NCBI GenBank assembly: GCA_051879195.1
Contig: JBJELO010000298.1
Location: 1-23,352 of the forward strand
Direction: 5' to 3'
DNA from: TWA4 sp051879195
GTDB taxonomy: Bacteria > Bacillota > Clostridia > Lachnospirales > Lachnospiraceae
Length of the DNA: 23,352 bases
A model generated the notes under the pieces. The model saw only the letters and a program-made list of their open reading frames with translations. It had not been told where the DNA came from and ran no database searches. Position numbers and translations under genes: made by a program. Positions 15,688 to 23,291 of the stretch are shown here, one piece after another. How positions within the stretch are numbered: the stretch's first letter is position 1; every line of letters starts with the position of its first letter.

Positions 15688-15723
15688 ACAGGGCCGCATG
15701 GTTCACAGGCCATGCGGCCCTGT
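15688..15723 (+). terminator. Strong perfect hairpin after the kinase gene (possible terminator)
   Basis: The perfect 14-bp stem ACAGGGCCGCATGG (15688-15701) with CCATGCGGCCCTGT (15710-15723) and an 8-nt loop is very stable. It lacks the T-run of an intrinsic terminator, so a terminator role is likely but not certain. Confidence 0.55.
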
Positions 15724-16069
15724 CCTGCGGCAAGGAGGGACTCCGGTTCTGTGGTAATTTCAGGTAAAACAGGCAAAAATAGACAAAAAATAGAGAAAAA
15801 ACATATGTAAATACGACGAAATGCAAATAAAATTTTAAAAAAGGGACTTAAGTCCTATATTATAACAGGGACATATGTTATACTTCTGTTATAAACCGGC
15901 TCCGTAAAAGTGCAGAAAGACGATGAAAACGTTAAGATGTGCTGATATAACAACGGAATCGGTGCATTTTGTGCGATAAGTTTGATTCAGTGACTTATTA
16001 ACAAAGGGACAGATGCCATGTGCAGTCGGATGAACTGCAGACATCCACAGCAATCAGGAGGGTATATTT
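15724..16069 (+). promoter_or_regulatory. Leader and promoter region of the nucleoside transport operon
   Basis: No gene was found. The first part is A-rich. It contains a predicted promoter (-10 TATACT at 15879-15884), two dyads related to GGGAC-TA-GT, an ACATATGT at 15801-15808, and a ~180-nt leader. The leader has small stems: ATAAGT/ACTTAT at 15976-15998, and TGCAGT/ACTGCA at 16021-16039 just before the AGGAGGG site. I could not match the leader to a known riboswitch. Confidence 0.5.
15844..15884 (+). promoter_or_regulatory. Perfect palindrome plus -10 box: candidate activator-dependent bmp promoter
   Basis: GGACTTAAGTCC (15844-15855) is a perfect 12-bp palindrome. The -10 box TATACT (15879-15884) has no -35 box at 17 bp. 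A start near 15891 would place the palindrome centre at -41.5, the class II position of CRP/FNR-type activators. A second related dyad, GGGACATATGT with core ACATATGT (15871-15878), is centred 25 bp downstream and abuts the -10 box. Confidence 0.5.
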
Positions 16070-17296
16070 ATGAAGAAAAGAATTGTTGCATTGTTACTTG
16101 CAGGTGTGATGGCACTTTCAATGGCAGCATGCGGATCCGGCGGTTCAGACAGCAGTTCCGGCGGTTCCGGAAGCGGCGAGACAGCCGGCGGACAGGAAGC
16201 GGAGTCATCGGCAGCTGATATGAAGATTGCCATGATTACCGACTCCGGTGATATCACGGACCAGAGTTTCAACCAGACCACTTATGAGACATGTAAGGCA
16301 TGGGCGGAAGCCAACGGCGCTGATTTCAATTATTACAAACCGGAAAGTGACTCCAACGAAGCCCGCAACGCCAGCGTTGATCAGGCGGTTGCAGACGGCG
16401 CCAACGTGGTTGTAATGCCCGGCTACATGTTTGCGGCTACCATCGTTGCTCAGTCAGAGCTGTATCCCGATGTGAAATTCATTGCACTGGACGTGGGATC
16501 AGGCGATATCTGTGAAAAGGGTGTTGGTGAAGGATATGACTACGCACATCCGGAACAGTATAACGCAGCAGATTACTACAACACGGACAATGTTTACTGC
16601 TGTACGTATCAGGAAGAGCTTTCCGGTTATATGGCAGGCTATGCAGCTGTGAAACTGGGCTACAGACATCTGGGCTTCCTGGGCGGCATGTCCGTACCGG
16701 CAGTAACCCGTTTCGGCTACGGTTATGTACAGGGGGCTGACAAGGCAGCAGAAGAACTCGGTGTATCCGGGGATGTTGAGATCGAATACGTATGCGGCGG
16801 ACAGTTCTACGGTGATGCGGATATCACAGCATATATGGATACCTGGTACGGTTCCAAGGGCGTGGAAGTTGTATTTGCATGCGGCGGCGGTATTTACACA
16901 TCCGCAGTAGAAGCGGCAGCAAAGACCGACGGCAAGGTAATCGGTGTTGACTCCGACCAGAAACCCATCATCGATGCAACAAAAGAAGGCATGACTGTAA
17001 CTTCAGCCATGAAGGGTCTTGCAACAACAGTCAACAACGTTCTCACAGACATTGCAGCAGGCAACTGGAGCAATTATGTAGGTAAGATCGACAACCTGGG
17101 CCTTGTATCCGAGAACCCGGAAGAAAACTACGTTCAGCTTCCTCTTGAAGGCACACAGTGGGGCGACGGATTTACGGAAGATGATTACCGTGCGCTTGTA
17201 AAAGCGATGTACAGCGGCGAGATCACGGTATCCAATGATACAACCGCCATGCCCGCAGCCACCATCAAGGTGAACGACTACGGCAGCATCAAATAA
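16070..17296 (+). CDS. BMP-family nucleoside-binding lipoprotein
   Basis: The 408-residue substrate-binding protein belongs to a nucleoside ABC transporter. A lipoprotein signal is clear: KKR, a hydrophobic core, then the lipobox LSMAAC with C21. A Gly/Ser/Glu linker to about residue 48 is followed by the BMP (Med/PnrA) domain starting KIAMITDSGDITDQSFNQ. Other family features are VVMPGYMFA, DVGSGD, LGFLGGMSVPAVTRFGYGY, VVFACGGG and VIGVDSDQ. It would be anchored outside the membrane and deliver purine or pyrimidine nucleosides to the permeases. AGGAGGG at 16057-16063 supports the start. A weak hairpin after the gene should let the lipoprotein be made in excess over the membrane parts. Confidence 0.93.
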   Translation: MKKRIVALLLAGVMALSMAACGSGGSDSSSGGSGSGETAGGQEAESSAADMKIAMITDSGDITDQSFNQTTYETCKAWAEANGADFNYYKPESDSNEARNASVDQAVADGANVVVMPGYMFAATIVAQSELYPDVKFIALDVGSGDICEKGVGEGYDYAHPEQYNAADYYNTDNVYCCTYQEELSGYMAGYAAVKLGYRHLGFLGGMSVPAVTRFGYGYVQGADKAAEELGVSGDVEIEYVCGGQFYGDADITAYMDTWYGSKGVEVVFACGGGIYTSAVEAAAKTDGKVIGVDSDQKPIIDATKEGMTVTSAMKGLATTVNNVLTDIAAGNWSNYVGKIDNLGLVSENPEENYVQLPLEGTQWGDGFTEDDYRALVKAMYSGEITVSNDTTAMPAATIKVNDYGSIK

Positions 17297-17391
17297 TAAC
17301 AGATCATATTAACAGATTAATATACACGGTACCCGAAGGGTACATGTAAGCGATATCCTTTGAACTGTTGTGCAGGGCAGGATCGAACGGC

Positions 17392-17422
17392 AAAGGGAGT
17401 GGGTGAGGCCTGCTCCCTTTTT
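17392..17422 (+). terminator. Weak intrinsic terminator/attenuator after the lipoprotein gene
   Basis: AAAGGGAG (17392-17399) and CTCCCTTT (17413-17420) form an 8-bp stem with a 13-nt loop and only a short T-run. Partial read-through to the ABC genes is expected. A second small hairpin, GTACCC-GAA-GGGTAC (17329-17343), lies just upstream. Confidence 0.65.
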
Positions 17423-17492
17423 CAGACTTTCGGAGGGCTGCTGCAGGATATTGTGAAAACGGCAGAATAAAGAGAGAGGAGGAACGTAAAGG

Positions 17493-19034
17493 ATGGAGAA
17501 TTATGCGATTGAGATGCTGGGAATCACCAAGCGGTTTCCGGGAATCGTTGCCAACGATAACATCACTTTACAGCTGAAAAAAGGCGAGATCCACGCATTG
17601 CTGGGAGAAAACGGTGCCGGAAAGTCGACTCTGATGAGTGTGCTTTTCGGACTGTACCAGGCGGAGGAAGGCGAGATCCGCAAGGATGGAAAAAAAGTAA
17701 CCATCAACAACCCCAACGATGCCAATGATCTGGGAATCGGTATGGTTCACCAGCATTTTAAACTGGTGGAATGTTTCAGCGTTCTTGACAATATCATTCT
17801 GGGCGTGGAGACAACAAAGGGAGGTTTTCTCCAGAAAGCGCAGGCCAGAAAAAAGGTGGTGGAGCTGTCTGAAAAATACGGCCTTTTTGTGGATCCCGAT
17901 GCGCTGATCGAGGATATTACGGTGGGGATGCAGCAGAGAACCGAGATTCTGAAGATGCTTTACCGTGATAATGAGATTCTGATTTTTGATGAGCCCACAG
18001 CCGTACTGACACCTCAGGAGATTCAGGAACTGATGGCGATCATGAAGAATCTGGCAGCGGAAGGAAAAAGTATTCTGTTTATTACCCACAAGCTGGGCGA
18101 GATCATGCAGGTTGCGGACCGCTGTACCGTGCTGAGAAAAGGAAAAGGTATTGGTACAGTTGAAATTAAGGATACAACGCCGGAGAAGCTTTCCGCCATG
18201 ATGGTGGGGCGCAATGTAAATTTTGTAGTGGAAAAGAAACCTGCGCAGCCCGGCGATGTGGTTCTTGATGTTCAGGGGATCTCAGTGGCATCAAAGCACC
18301 ATAAAAACAATGCGGTGAACAATGTGTCTTTTCAGGTGCACCGGAATGAAATCGTCTGCATTGCGGGAATCGATGGAAACGGACAGACGGAGCTGGTATA
18401 CGGTCTGTCGGGGCTGGAACCGCTGAAAAGCGGCAGAGTTTTCATGAATGGTGAGGACATTACGAATGAATCCATCCGCAAACGGCTGACCTCCGGTATG
18501 AGTCATATTCCGGAGGACCGGCATAAACACGGTTTGGTTCTTGATTACTCTCTGGAAGATAATATGGTTCTCCAGAGATATTTTGAACCGCAATTTACCA
18601 ATCCGTTCGGTTTTCTGAAACGGAAATCCATCCGGGAGTATGCAGACAGGCTCATAGATCAGTATGATGTACGGTCGGGACAGGGTCCTGTTACGAAGGC
18701 CCGTTCCATGTCCGGCGGCAATCAGCAGAAGGCGATTATTGCCCGGGAGATCGATAAAAATCCCGAGCTTCTGATTGCGGTTCAGCCCACAAGAGGTCTG
18801 GATGTGGGCGCCATTGAATATATCCACAAGCAGCTGGTAGCCCAGAGAGATGCGGGAAAAGCCGTTCTTCTGGTCAGTCTGGAGCTGGACGAGGTTATGA
18901 ATGTATCGGACCGGATCCTGGTCATGTACGAAGGAGAAATCGTGGGTGAATTCGATCCGAAAGAGGTTACGGTGGAAGAACTGGGTCTTTACATGGCCGG
19001 TTCCAGAAGAAAGGAGGCAGGCATCCATGAGTAA
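17493..19034 (+). CDS. Nucleoside ABC transporter, tandem ATP-binding protein
   Basis: The 513-residue protein has two ABC ATPase domains. Domain 1 has Walker A GENGAGKST (residues 38-46), a signature-like TVGMQQRTEILK, and Walker B with D166-E167 (IFDEPT). Domain 2 has a modified Walker A (GIDGNGQTE), the signature SMSGGNQQK and IAVQPTRGLDVGA, where the catalytic Glu is replaced by Gln. That asymmetry is normal in the nucleoside/sugar (YufO/NupA-type) family and is not a defect. The ATG at 17493 follows GGAGG at 17478-17482. The end overlaps the first permease by 8 bp. It energises uptake by the two downstream permeases. Confidence 0.94.
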   Translation: MENYAIEMLGITKRFPGIVANDNITLQLKKGEIHALLGENGAGKSTLMSVLFGLYQAEEGEIRKDGKKVTINNPNDANDLGIGMVHQHFKLVECFSVLDNIILGVETTKGGFLQKAQARKKVVELSEKYGLFVDPDALIEDITVGMQQRTEILKMLYRDNEILIFDEPTAVLTPQEIQELMAIMKNLAAEGKSILFITHKLGEIMQVADRCTVLRKGKGIGTVEIKDTTPEKLSAMMVGRNVNFVVEKKPAQPGDVVLDVQGISVASKHHKNNAVNNVSFQVHRNEIVCIAGIDGNGQTELVYGLSGLEPLKSGRVFMNGEDITNESIRKRLTSGMSHIPEDRHKHGLVLDYSLEDNMVLQRYFEPQFTNPFGFLKRKSIREYADRLIDQYDVRSGQGPVTKARSMSGGNQQKAIIAREIDKNPELLIAVQPTRGLDVGAIEYIHKQLVAQRDAGKAVLLVSLELDEVMNVSDRILVMYEGEIVGEFDPKEVTVEELGLYMAGSRRKEAGIHE

Positions 19035-20166
19035 AGAAAGCGGAAAGAAGGGAAGCTTTCTGAGAAATGACGGCTTTCAGACCATTGCAGGATCACTGCT
19101 GTGTATCATAATCGGGCTTCTTGCCGGGTATATCGTGCTGCTGATTATCAATCCGGGCGGCGCGGGCAAAGCGATTCTTGCCATTCTGAAAAATTTCCTT
19201 TATTACCCCAGTGCAGCGGCATCCATGAAATATTTCGGAACAACGCTGGTCAAGGCTTCAGCCCTTCTGATGTGTTCCCTGTCCGTCCTGTTTGCCTGGA
19301 AGGTGGGTCTGTTCAATATCGGAGCGGCAGGACAGTACGTGATCGGAGCAGGTGCTTCTTTGTACTTTGGATTGCAGTTCGGTATGCCCTGGTACGTATG
19401 CCTGCTGGCAGCTGTTGTGGCGGCGGCTGTTGTGGGGGGATTTTCCGGAGCACTGAAAGCATATTTCAATGTAAATGAAGTAATTTCCTGTATCATGCTG
19501 AACTGGATCGGGCTGTACTGCGTCAACATGCTTCTGTCAAAGGTAAAGGAGCAGTCCACACCCTACACAAGACCTCTGGGAAGCACCAACAAAAGCGCAC
19601 TGCTGCCCAATGCAGGACTTGACAGTTTCTTTTCCAACAATGAATTTGTTACCATCGGCGTACCGCTGGCGGTGCTCATGGCTGTCATCGTATGGGTGCT
19701 TCTGGAAAAGACAAAATTCGGTTATGAGCTGAAAGCAACCGGTATGAATAAAAATGCTGCAAAATACTGCGGTATGCGCGAAAAACGGAATATTATCGTA
19801 ACCATGATGATCGCAGGCGGGCTGGCAGGCTTCGGAGCCGGGATTTTCTATCTCAGCGGAATCGAGCAGTGGATGGTTCAGCAGACCAGTATTCCGGCCA
19901 TGGGTTTCAACGGAATTGCGGCTGCATTCCTCGGCGGCTCCAATCCCATCGGAGCCATCTTCTCCTCCTACTTTATCCAGCATATCACCAGCGGCGGAAC
20001 CTATGTGGATAAAACCATGTACTGTACACAGATATCTGACCTGATTTCAGCATTCATCATTTATCTGTGCGGATTTGTACTTTTCTTCAAGGTGAAGCTG
20101 AACCGGTATCTGGACAGAAGAGATGAGAAGCTGGCTGCAAAAGAGCAGAAAGGAGGCGAAGCATAA
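19027..20166 (+). CDS. Nucleoside ABC transporter permease 1
   Basis: The 379-residue integral membrane protein has a short charged N-terminus and about 8-10 hydrophobic helices. The BPD_transp_2 family is shown by AWKVGLFNIGAAGQYVIGAG, ELKATGMNKNAAKYCGM (cytoplasmic coupling loop) and MGFNGIAAAFLGGSNPIGA. It corresponds to the YufP/NupB-type permease. ATG 19027 is chosen because AAAGGAGG lies at 19011-19018 inside the ATPase gene; reading further upstream in this frame gives only non-family sequence. Translational overlaps on both sides (8 bp and 1 bp) show a tightly coupled operon. Confidence 0.93.
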   Translation: MSKESGKKGSFLRNDGFQTIAGSLLCIIIGLLAGYIVLLIINPGGAGKAILAILKNFLYYPSAAASMKYFGTTLVKASALLMCSLSVLFAWKVGLFNIGAAGQYVIGAGASLYFGLQFGMPWYVCLLAAVVAAAVVGGFSGALKAYFNVNEVISCIMLNWIGLYCVNMLLSKVKEQSTPYTRPLGSTNKSALLPNAGLDSFFSNNEFVTIGVPLAVLMAVIVWVLLEKTKFGYELKATGMNKNAAKYCGMREKRNIIVTMMIAGGLAGFGAGIFYLSGIEQWMVQQTSIPAMGFNGIAAAFLGGSNPIGAIFSSYFIQHITSGGTYVDKTMYCTQISDLISAFIIYLCGFVLFFKVKLNRYLDRRDEKLAAKEQKGGEA

Positions 20167-21107
20167 TGCTGTTATTGATTCAGTATACATTAATATTTGC
20201 TTCCGTACTGATCCTGGTGGCGCTGGGCGGATGTTTTTCCGAACACAGCGGCATCATCAATATCGGTCTGGAAGGAATCATGGTAATCGGCGCGCTGGGC
20301 GGCGCACTGATGATGAAATATCTCCCGGCCGGAACGGCGGCTCCCGTGATTATTCTGCTGGTTATACTGGCAAGCGTTCTGGCGGGTATGATCTTCTCCC
20401 TGCTGCTGGCAGCAGCGGCTATTAAATTCAATGCGGATCAGACACTGGTAGGCACGGCGCTGAATCTGCTGGGCCCCGCGGCGGCTGTTGTTCTGGTAAG
20501 AGCCATCAACACGGCGGAAAGCGCGGATAATGTATCGTCCACCATCGCCTACGGACAGGCAAAAAAAGCATTTATTATGAATATCGGCCGGTTTGAATTC
20601 AACTGGTTTATGCTGATTGCCTTTCTGGTACTGATTGCATCCTATATCGTACTTTACAAGACACGGTTTGGTCTGCGTCTCTGTGCCTGCGGCGAACATC
20701 CTCAGGCAGCTGATTCCGTGGGAATCAATGTGTACAGGATGCGGTATGCGGGCGTGCTGATTTCCGGTGCACTGGGTGGACTGGGCGGACTGGTCTACAT
20801 CACCGCAGGCGTCAGCGAATGGAAATTTGAAAACGGCGTGGCAGGCTTCGGTTTCCTGGCTCTGGCCGTTATGATATTCGGACAGTGGAAACCCGTCAAT
20901 ATCGGACTGGCAGCAGTTCTCTTCGGACTGTTCCGTGCCCTGTCCAACGTCTACACAGGCTTCGATATGCTGGTAGCCCTGAAACTGCCCAGCACCGTAT
21001 ACAATATGTTCCCCTATATCATCTCCCTGATCGTACTGGTATTTGTATCAGGCAAATCAAGAGCCCCGAAGGCAGAAGGCATCCCCTACGACAAAGGGCA
21101 GAGGTAA
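20166..21107 (+). CDS. Nucleoside ABC transporter permease 2
   Basis: The 313-residue membrane protein has the partner-permease features: GCFSEHSGIINIGLEGIMVIGALG near the N-terminus, LRLCACGEHPQAADSVGIN (coupling loop), and GALGGLGGLVYITAGVSEW. It corresponds to the YufQ/NupC-type permease. It starts by TAATG overlap with permease 1. The last codon and stop (21105-21107) coincide with the left terminal repeat of a MITE-like element. The element therefore begins exactly at the 3' end of the gene, and the last residues may have been altered by its insertion. Confidence 0.93.
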   Translation: MLLLIQYTLIFASVLILVALGGCFSEHSGIINIGLEGIMVIGALGGALMMKYLPAGTAAPVIILLVILASVLAGMIFSLLLAAAAIKFNADQTLVGTALNLLGPAAAVVLVRAINTAESADNVSSTIAYGQAKKAFIMNIGRFEFNWFMLIAFLVLIASYIVLYKTRFGLRLCACGEHPQAADSVGINVYRMRYAGVLISGALGGLGGLVYITAGVSEWKFENGVAGFGFLALAVMIFGQWKPVNIGLAAVLFGLFRALSNVYTGFDMLVALKLPSTVYNMFPYIISLIVLVFVSGKSRAPKAEGIPYDKGQR

Positions 21108-21339
21108 CTGTTCAGAACTTCTGCCGGGAAAGGGGGGTGAGGCGGAATGAGTGTGGTATCCTGTACGGGGACGCGCTCTCGCTCTGATCAAACGCAGCGG
21201 ATGCTAACCTCGCAGACCTTCTTACGAAGGCCAGCTCGCTAAGCACCGGCGTTTTCTACGGTCCCCTTAACAGGATATCACACTTATTCCGCCGCCGCAG
21301 GTATCATCTCTCCCGGCAAAATGAAGTGCTGAACAGTAT
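21104..21339 (+). mobile_element. MITE-like self-complementary element, copy 1
   Basis: The element of about 235 bp begins with ACTGTTCAGAACTTC (from 21107) and ends with the inverse, GAAGTGCTGAACAGT (to about 21338). Inside, 21141-21172 is nearly the reverse complement of 21261-21293 (about 33 nt, a few mismatches), so the element folds on itself almost end to end. No coding sequence was recognised. Copy 2 lies in opposite orientation 115 bp downstream. Terminal inverted repeats, small size and internal palindromy fit a miniature inverted-repeat element moved by a transposase encoded elsewhere. No clear target duplication was found. Confidence 0.7.
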
Positions 21340-21375
21340 GGGGAAACGGACATAAATGACTGCCGCAGCTTCAGA

Positions 21376-21404
21376 TTTAAAGCCGCAGGCAATTTCAATA
21401 TAAT
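21376..21404 (+). promoter_or_regulatory. Candidate promoter between the two elements
   Basis: A perfect TATAAT (21399-21404) is preceded at 17 bp by TTTAAA (21376-21381, 4 of 6 to consensus). A start near 21411 would make a ~300-nt leader containing all of copy 2 before udp. The dyad GACATGTC (21409-21416) overlaps the predicted start. Confidence 0.4.
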
Positions 21405-21454
21405 ATGTGACATGTCGCATGTTATGCAAACAATTATTATGCGTGCTCTCCCAT

Positions 21455-21686
21455 GTACTGTTCAGAACTTCATGCTGCCTGAGGAGCAAACCTGCGCGGC
21501 ATAATGACCATGGTGTCCTGTAAAGGGGACCGTCGACAAACGCCGGCACTTGATTTTTCAAGCGTCAGCGCCGAAAAATCTTAGTACCGCTGCGTTTGTC
21601 GCAGAGCGAGAGCGCGTCCCCGTACAGGATACCATGTTCGCTCTGCCTCACTATCTCTATTTCTCAGGCGAAGTCTGAACAGTTAC
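21455..21686 (-). mobile_element. MITE-like self-complementary element, copy 2 (inverted)
   Basis: The second copy is about 232 bp, in reverse orientation to copy 1. It starts GTACTGTTCAGAACTTC and ends GAAGTCTGAACAGTTAC. Positions 21602-21634 are the exact reverse complement of 21154-21186 in copy 1 (33 bp), and 21587-21598 matches 21189-21200. Its own arms 21509-21530 and 21616-21636 are complementary, and GACAAACGC (21534-21542) pairs with GCGTTTGTC (21592-21600). It ends 28 bp before the udp start and would form a large hairpin in the udp leader. Confidence 0.7.
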
Positions 21687-21714
21687 AAACAAAGTTTTGA
21701 AAGGAAGGGTTGGT

Positions 21715-22500
21715 ATGAAGAATTATTCGGTAGATGCGGTTAGACAGTATCATATTCAGGTGGCAGAGGGTGAAGTGGGCCGTTATGTGATTATGCCGGG
21801 AGATCCCAAGCGGTGTGTGAAGATTGCACAGTATTTTGATGAGCCGGTTCTGATTGCCGATAACCGGGAGTTTGTGACTTATACGGGTACGCTGGATGGT
21901 GTAAAGGTCAGTGTGACTTCTACGGGGATTGGCGGGCCGTCAGCTTCTATTGCCATGGAGGAGCTGTACCGCTGCGGCGCGGATACTTTTATCCGTATCG
22001 GGACCTGCGGCGGCATGCAGCCGGAAGTGAAAAGCGGCGATATTGTAGTTGCTACGGGAGCCATCCGTATGGAGGGAACCAGCAGAGAGTATGCGCCCAT
22101 CGAATTTCCGGCGGTTCCCGATCTGAAGGTAACGAATGCACTGGCGGTAGCTGCTGAGAAAAAAGGGTATCCTTTTCACACCGGTGTGGTGCAGTGTAAG
22201 GATTCCTTTTACGGACAGCATGAGCCGGAGGTGAAGCCGGTCAGTTACGAGCTGCTGAATAAATGGGAGGCATGGAAGCGTCTGGGCTGCCTGGCATCCG
22301 AGATGGAATCGGCAGCCATGTTTGTGGTCGCTTCCTGTCTGGGTGTACGGACCGGTTCCTGCTTCCTGGTGATGGCAAATCAGGAAAGAGAGAAGCTTGG
22401 CCTGGAAAATCCGGTGGTACACGATACGGATATGGCCATTCAGGTGGCGGTGGAAGCTATCAGGACTCTGATCCGGCAGGACTGTGACGGGAATCACTGA
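21715..22500 (+). CDS. udp: Uridine phosphorylase
   Basis: The 261-residue cytoplasmic enzyme splits uridine (and probably deoxyuridine or thymidine) with phosphate to base and (deoxy)ribose 1-phosphate. NP-I family motifs are in place: phosphate-site GDPKR (residues 29-33), TGIGGPSASIAMEEL, RIGTCGGMQPEVKSGDIV, KDSFYGQHEP and the ribose-binding EMES (E196, E198). The RIGT/EMES context and overall pattern match the uridine phosphorylase branch better than purine phosphorylase. The ATG at 21715 is preferred, with AAGGAAGG at 21701-21708 upstream; the in-frame TTG at 21697 would overlap that site. It links the nucleoside importer to the downstream sugar-phosphate steps. Confidence 0.92.
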   Translation: MKNYSVDAVRQYHIQVAEGEVGRYVIMPGDPKRCVKIAQYFDEPVLIADNREFVTYTGTLDGVKVSVTSTGIGGPSASIAMEELYRCGADTFIRIGTCGGMQPEVKSGDIVVATGAIRMEGTSREYAPIEFPAVPDLKVTNALAVAAEKKGYPFHTGVVQCKDSFYGQHEPEVKPVSYELLNKWEAWKRLGCLASEMESAAMFVVASCLGVRTGSCFLVMANQEREKLGLENPVVHDTDMAIQVAVEAIRTLIRQDCDGNH

Positions 22501-22549
22501 GCTGCAGGCAGCATTTGCATAGAAAAGAACAGAACAAGGAGAGTATAAC

Positions 22550-23215
22550 ATGGATATAAAAGAAATTCTGAAGCATGTGGATCATACGCTGCTGCTGCAG
22601 ACAGCCACATGGGATGAGATCAGGCAGATCTGTGATGATGGGGTTAAGTATGGAACCGCTTCCGTGTGCATACCGCCGTCCTATGTAAAACAGGCAGCAA
22701 AATATCTGCAGGGGAAAACGGCAGTATGCACGGTTATCGGTTTTCCCAATGGCTATATGACAACAAAAACCAAGGAGTTTGAAACGAAAGATGCGATTGC
22801 AGACGGCGCTTCCGAGATCGATATGGTGATTAATCTGGGATGGCTGAAGGACCGGAAGTACGATCTGCTGATGGAAGAAATCCGCACATTAAAAGCGGCC
22901 TGCGGAGAAAAAATCCTGAAGGTCATCATTGAAACCTGCCTTCTCACGGATGAAGAAAAAATAAAAATGTGTGAGATCGTAACGGAGGCAGGCGCTGATT
23001 ATATCAAAACCTCCACCGGATTTTCCAAAGCGGGGGCAACGTTTCATGATATTGAACTGTTTGCTGCCCATGTGGGACCGGGCGTGAAAATCAAGGCGGC
23101 AGGCGGAATCTCTTCACTGGAGGGTGCTGAGAAATTCCTCTCACTGGGTGCGGACCGTCTGGGCACAAGCCGGATCGTGAAGCTGGTGAAGAATGAGGAA
23201 GCATCCGGGTATTAA
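22550..23215 (+). CDS. deoC: Deoxyribose-phosphate aldolase
   Basis: The 221-residue class I aldolase cleaves 2-deoxyribose 5-phosphate to glyceraldehyde 3-phosphate and acetaldehyde. The catalytic set is visible: D91 in EIDMVINLG, Schiff-base lysine K153 in YIKTSTGF, and K182 in VKIKAAGGI, equivalent to D102/K167/K201 of the E. coli enzyme. HTLL near the N-terminus and VIGFPNG are further family marks. It begins with ATG after AAGGAGAG, 49 bp past udp, and is followed by phosphopentomutase. With these it forms the standard deoxynucleoside breakdown route. Confidence 0.96.
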   Translation: MDIKEILKHVDHTLLLQTATWDEIRQICDDGVKYGTASVCIPPSYVKQAAKYLQGKTAVCTVIGFPNGYMTTKTKEFETKDAIADGASEIDMVINLGWLKDRKYDLLMEEIRTLKAACGEKILKVIIETCLLTDEEKIKMCEIVTEAGADYIKTSTGFSKAGATFHDIELFAAHVGPGVKIKAAGGISSLEGAEKFLSLGADRLGTSRIVKLVKNEEASGY

Positions 23216-23291
23216 AGGAAAACGAAAAATCCTGTAAAAATCAGGGAAAGTTTTTTAAAGACTGAAAGAAAGCCGGAAAGAGGGAATGAAG

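Noticed and set aside
15885..16056. Possible purine or other nucleoside-sensing riboswitch in the bmp leader
   Set aside because: Small stems exist but I could not place the conserved core of any known riboswitch class.
18760..18820. Loss of the Walker B glutamate in the second ATPase domain as a sign of decay
   Set aside because: The VQPTRGLDVGA form is usual for the second domain of nucleoside-type ABC ATPases.
21304..21561. Minus-strand 85-codon open frame running from copy 1 into copy 2 of the repeat element
   Set aside because: No similarity to a transposase or other protein and it crosses element boundaries; treated as chance.
21104..21686. Possible CRISPR array or tRNA cluster in the gene-free gap
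   Set aside because: There are only two long inverted copies, no regularly spaced short repeats, and no cloverleaf was recognised.
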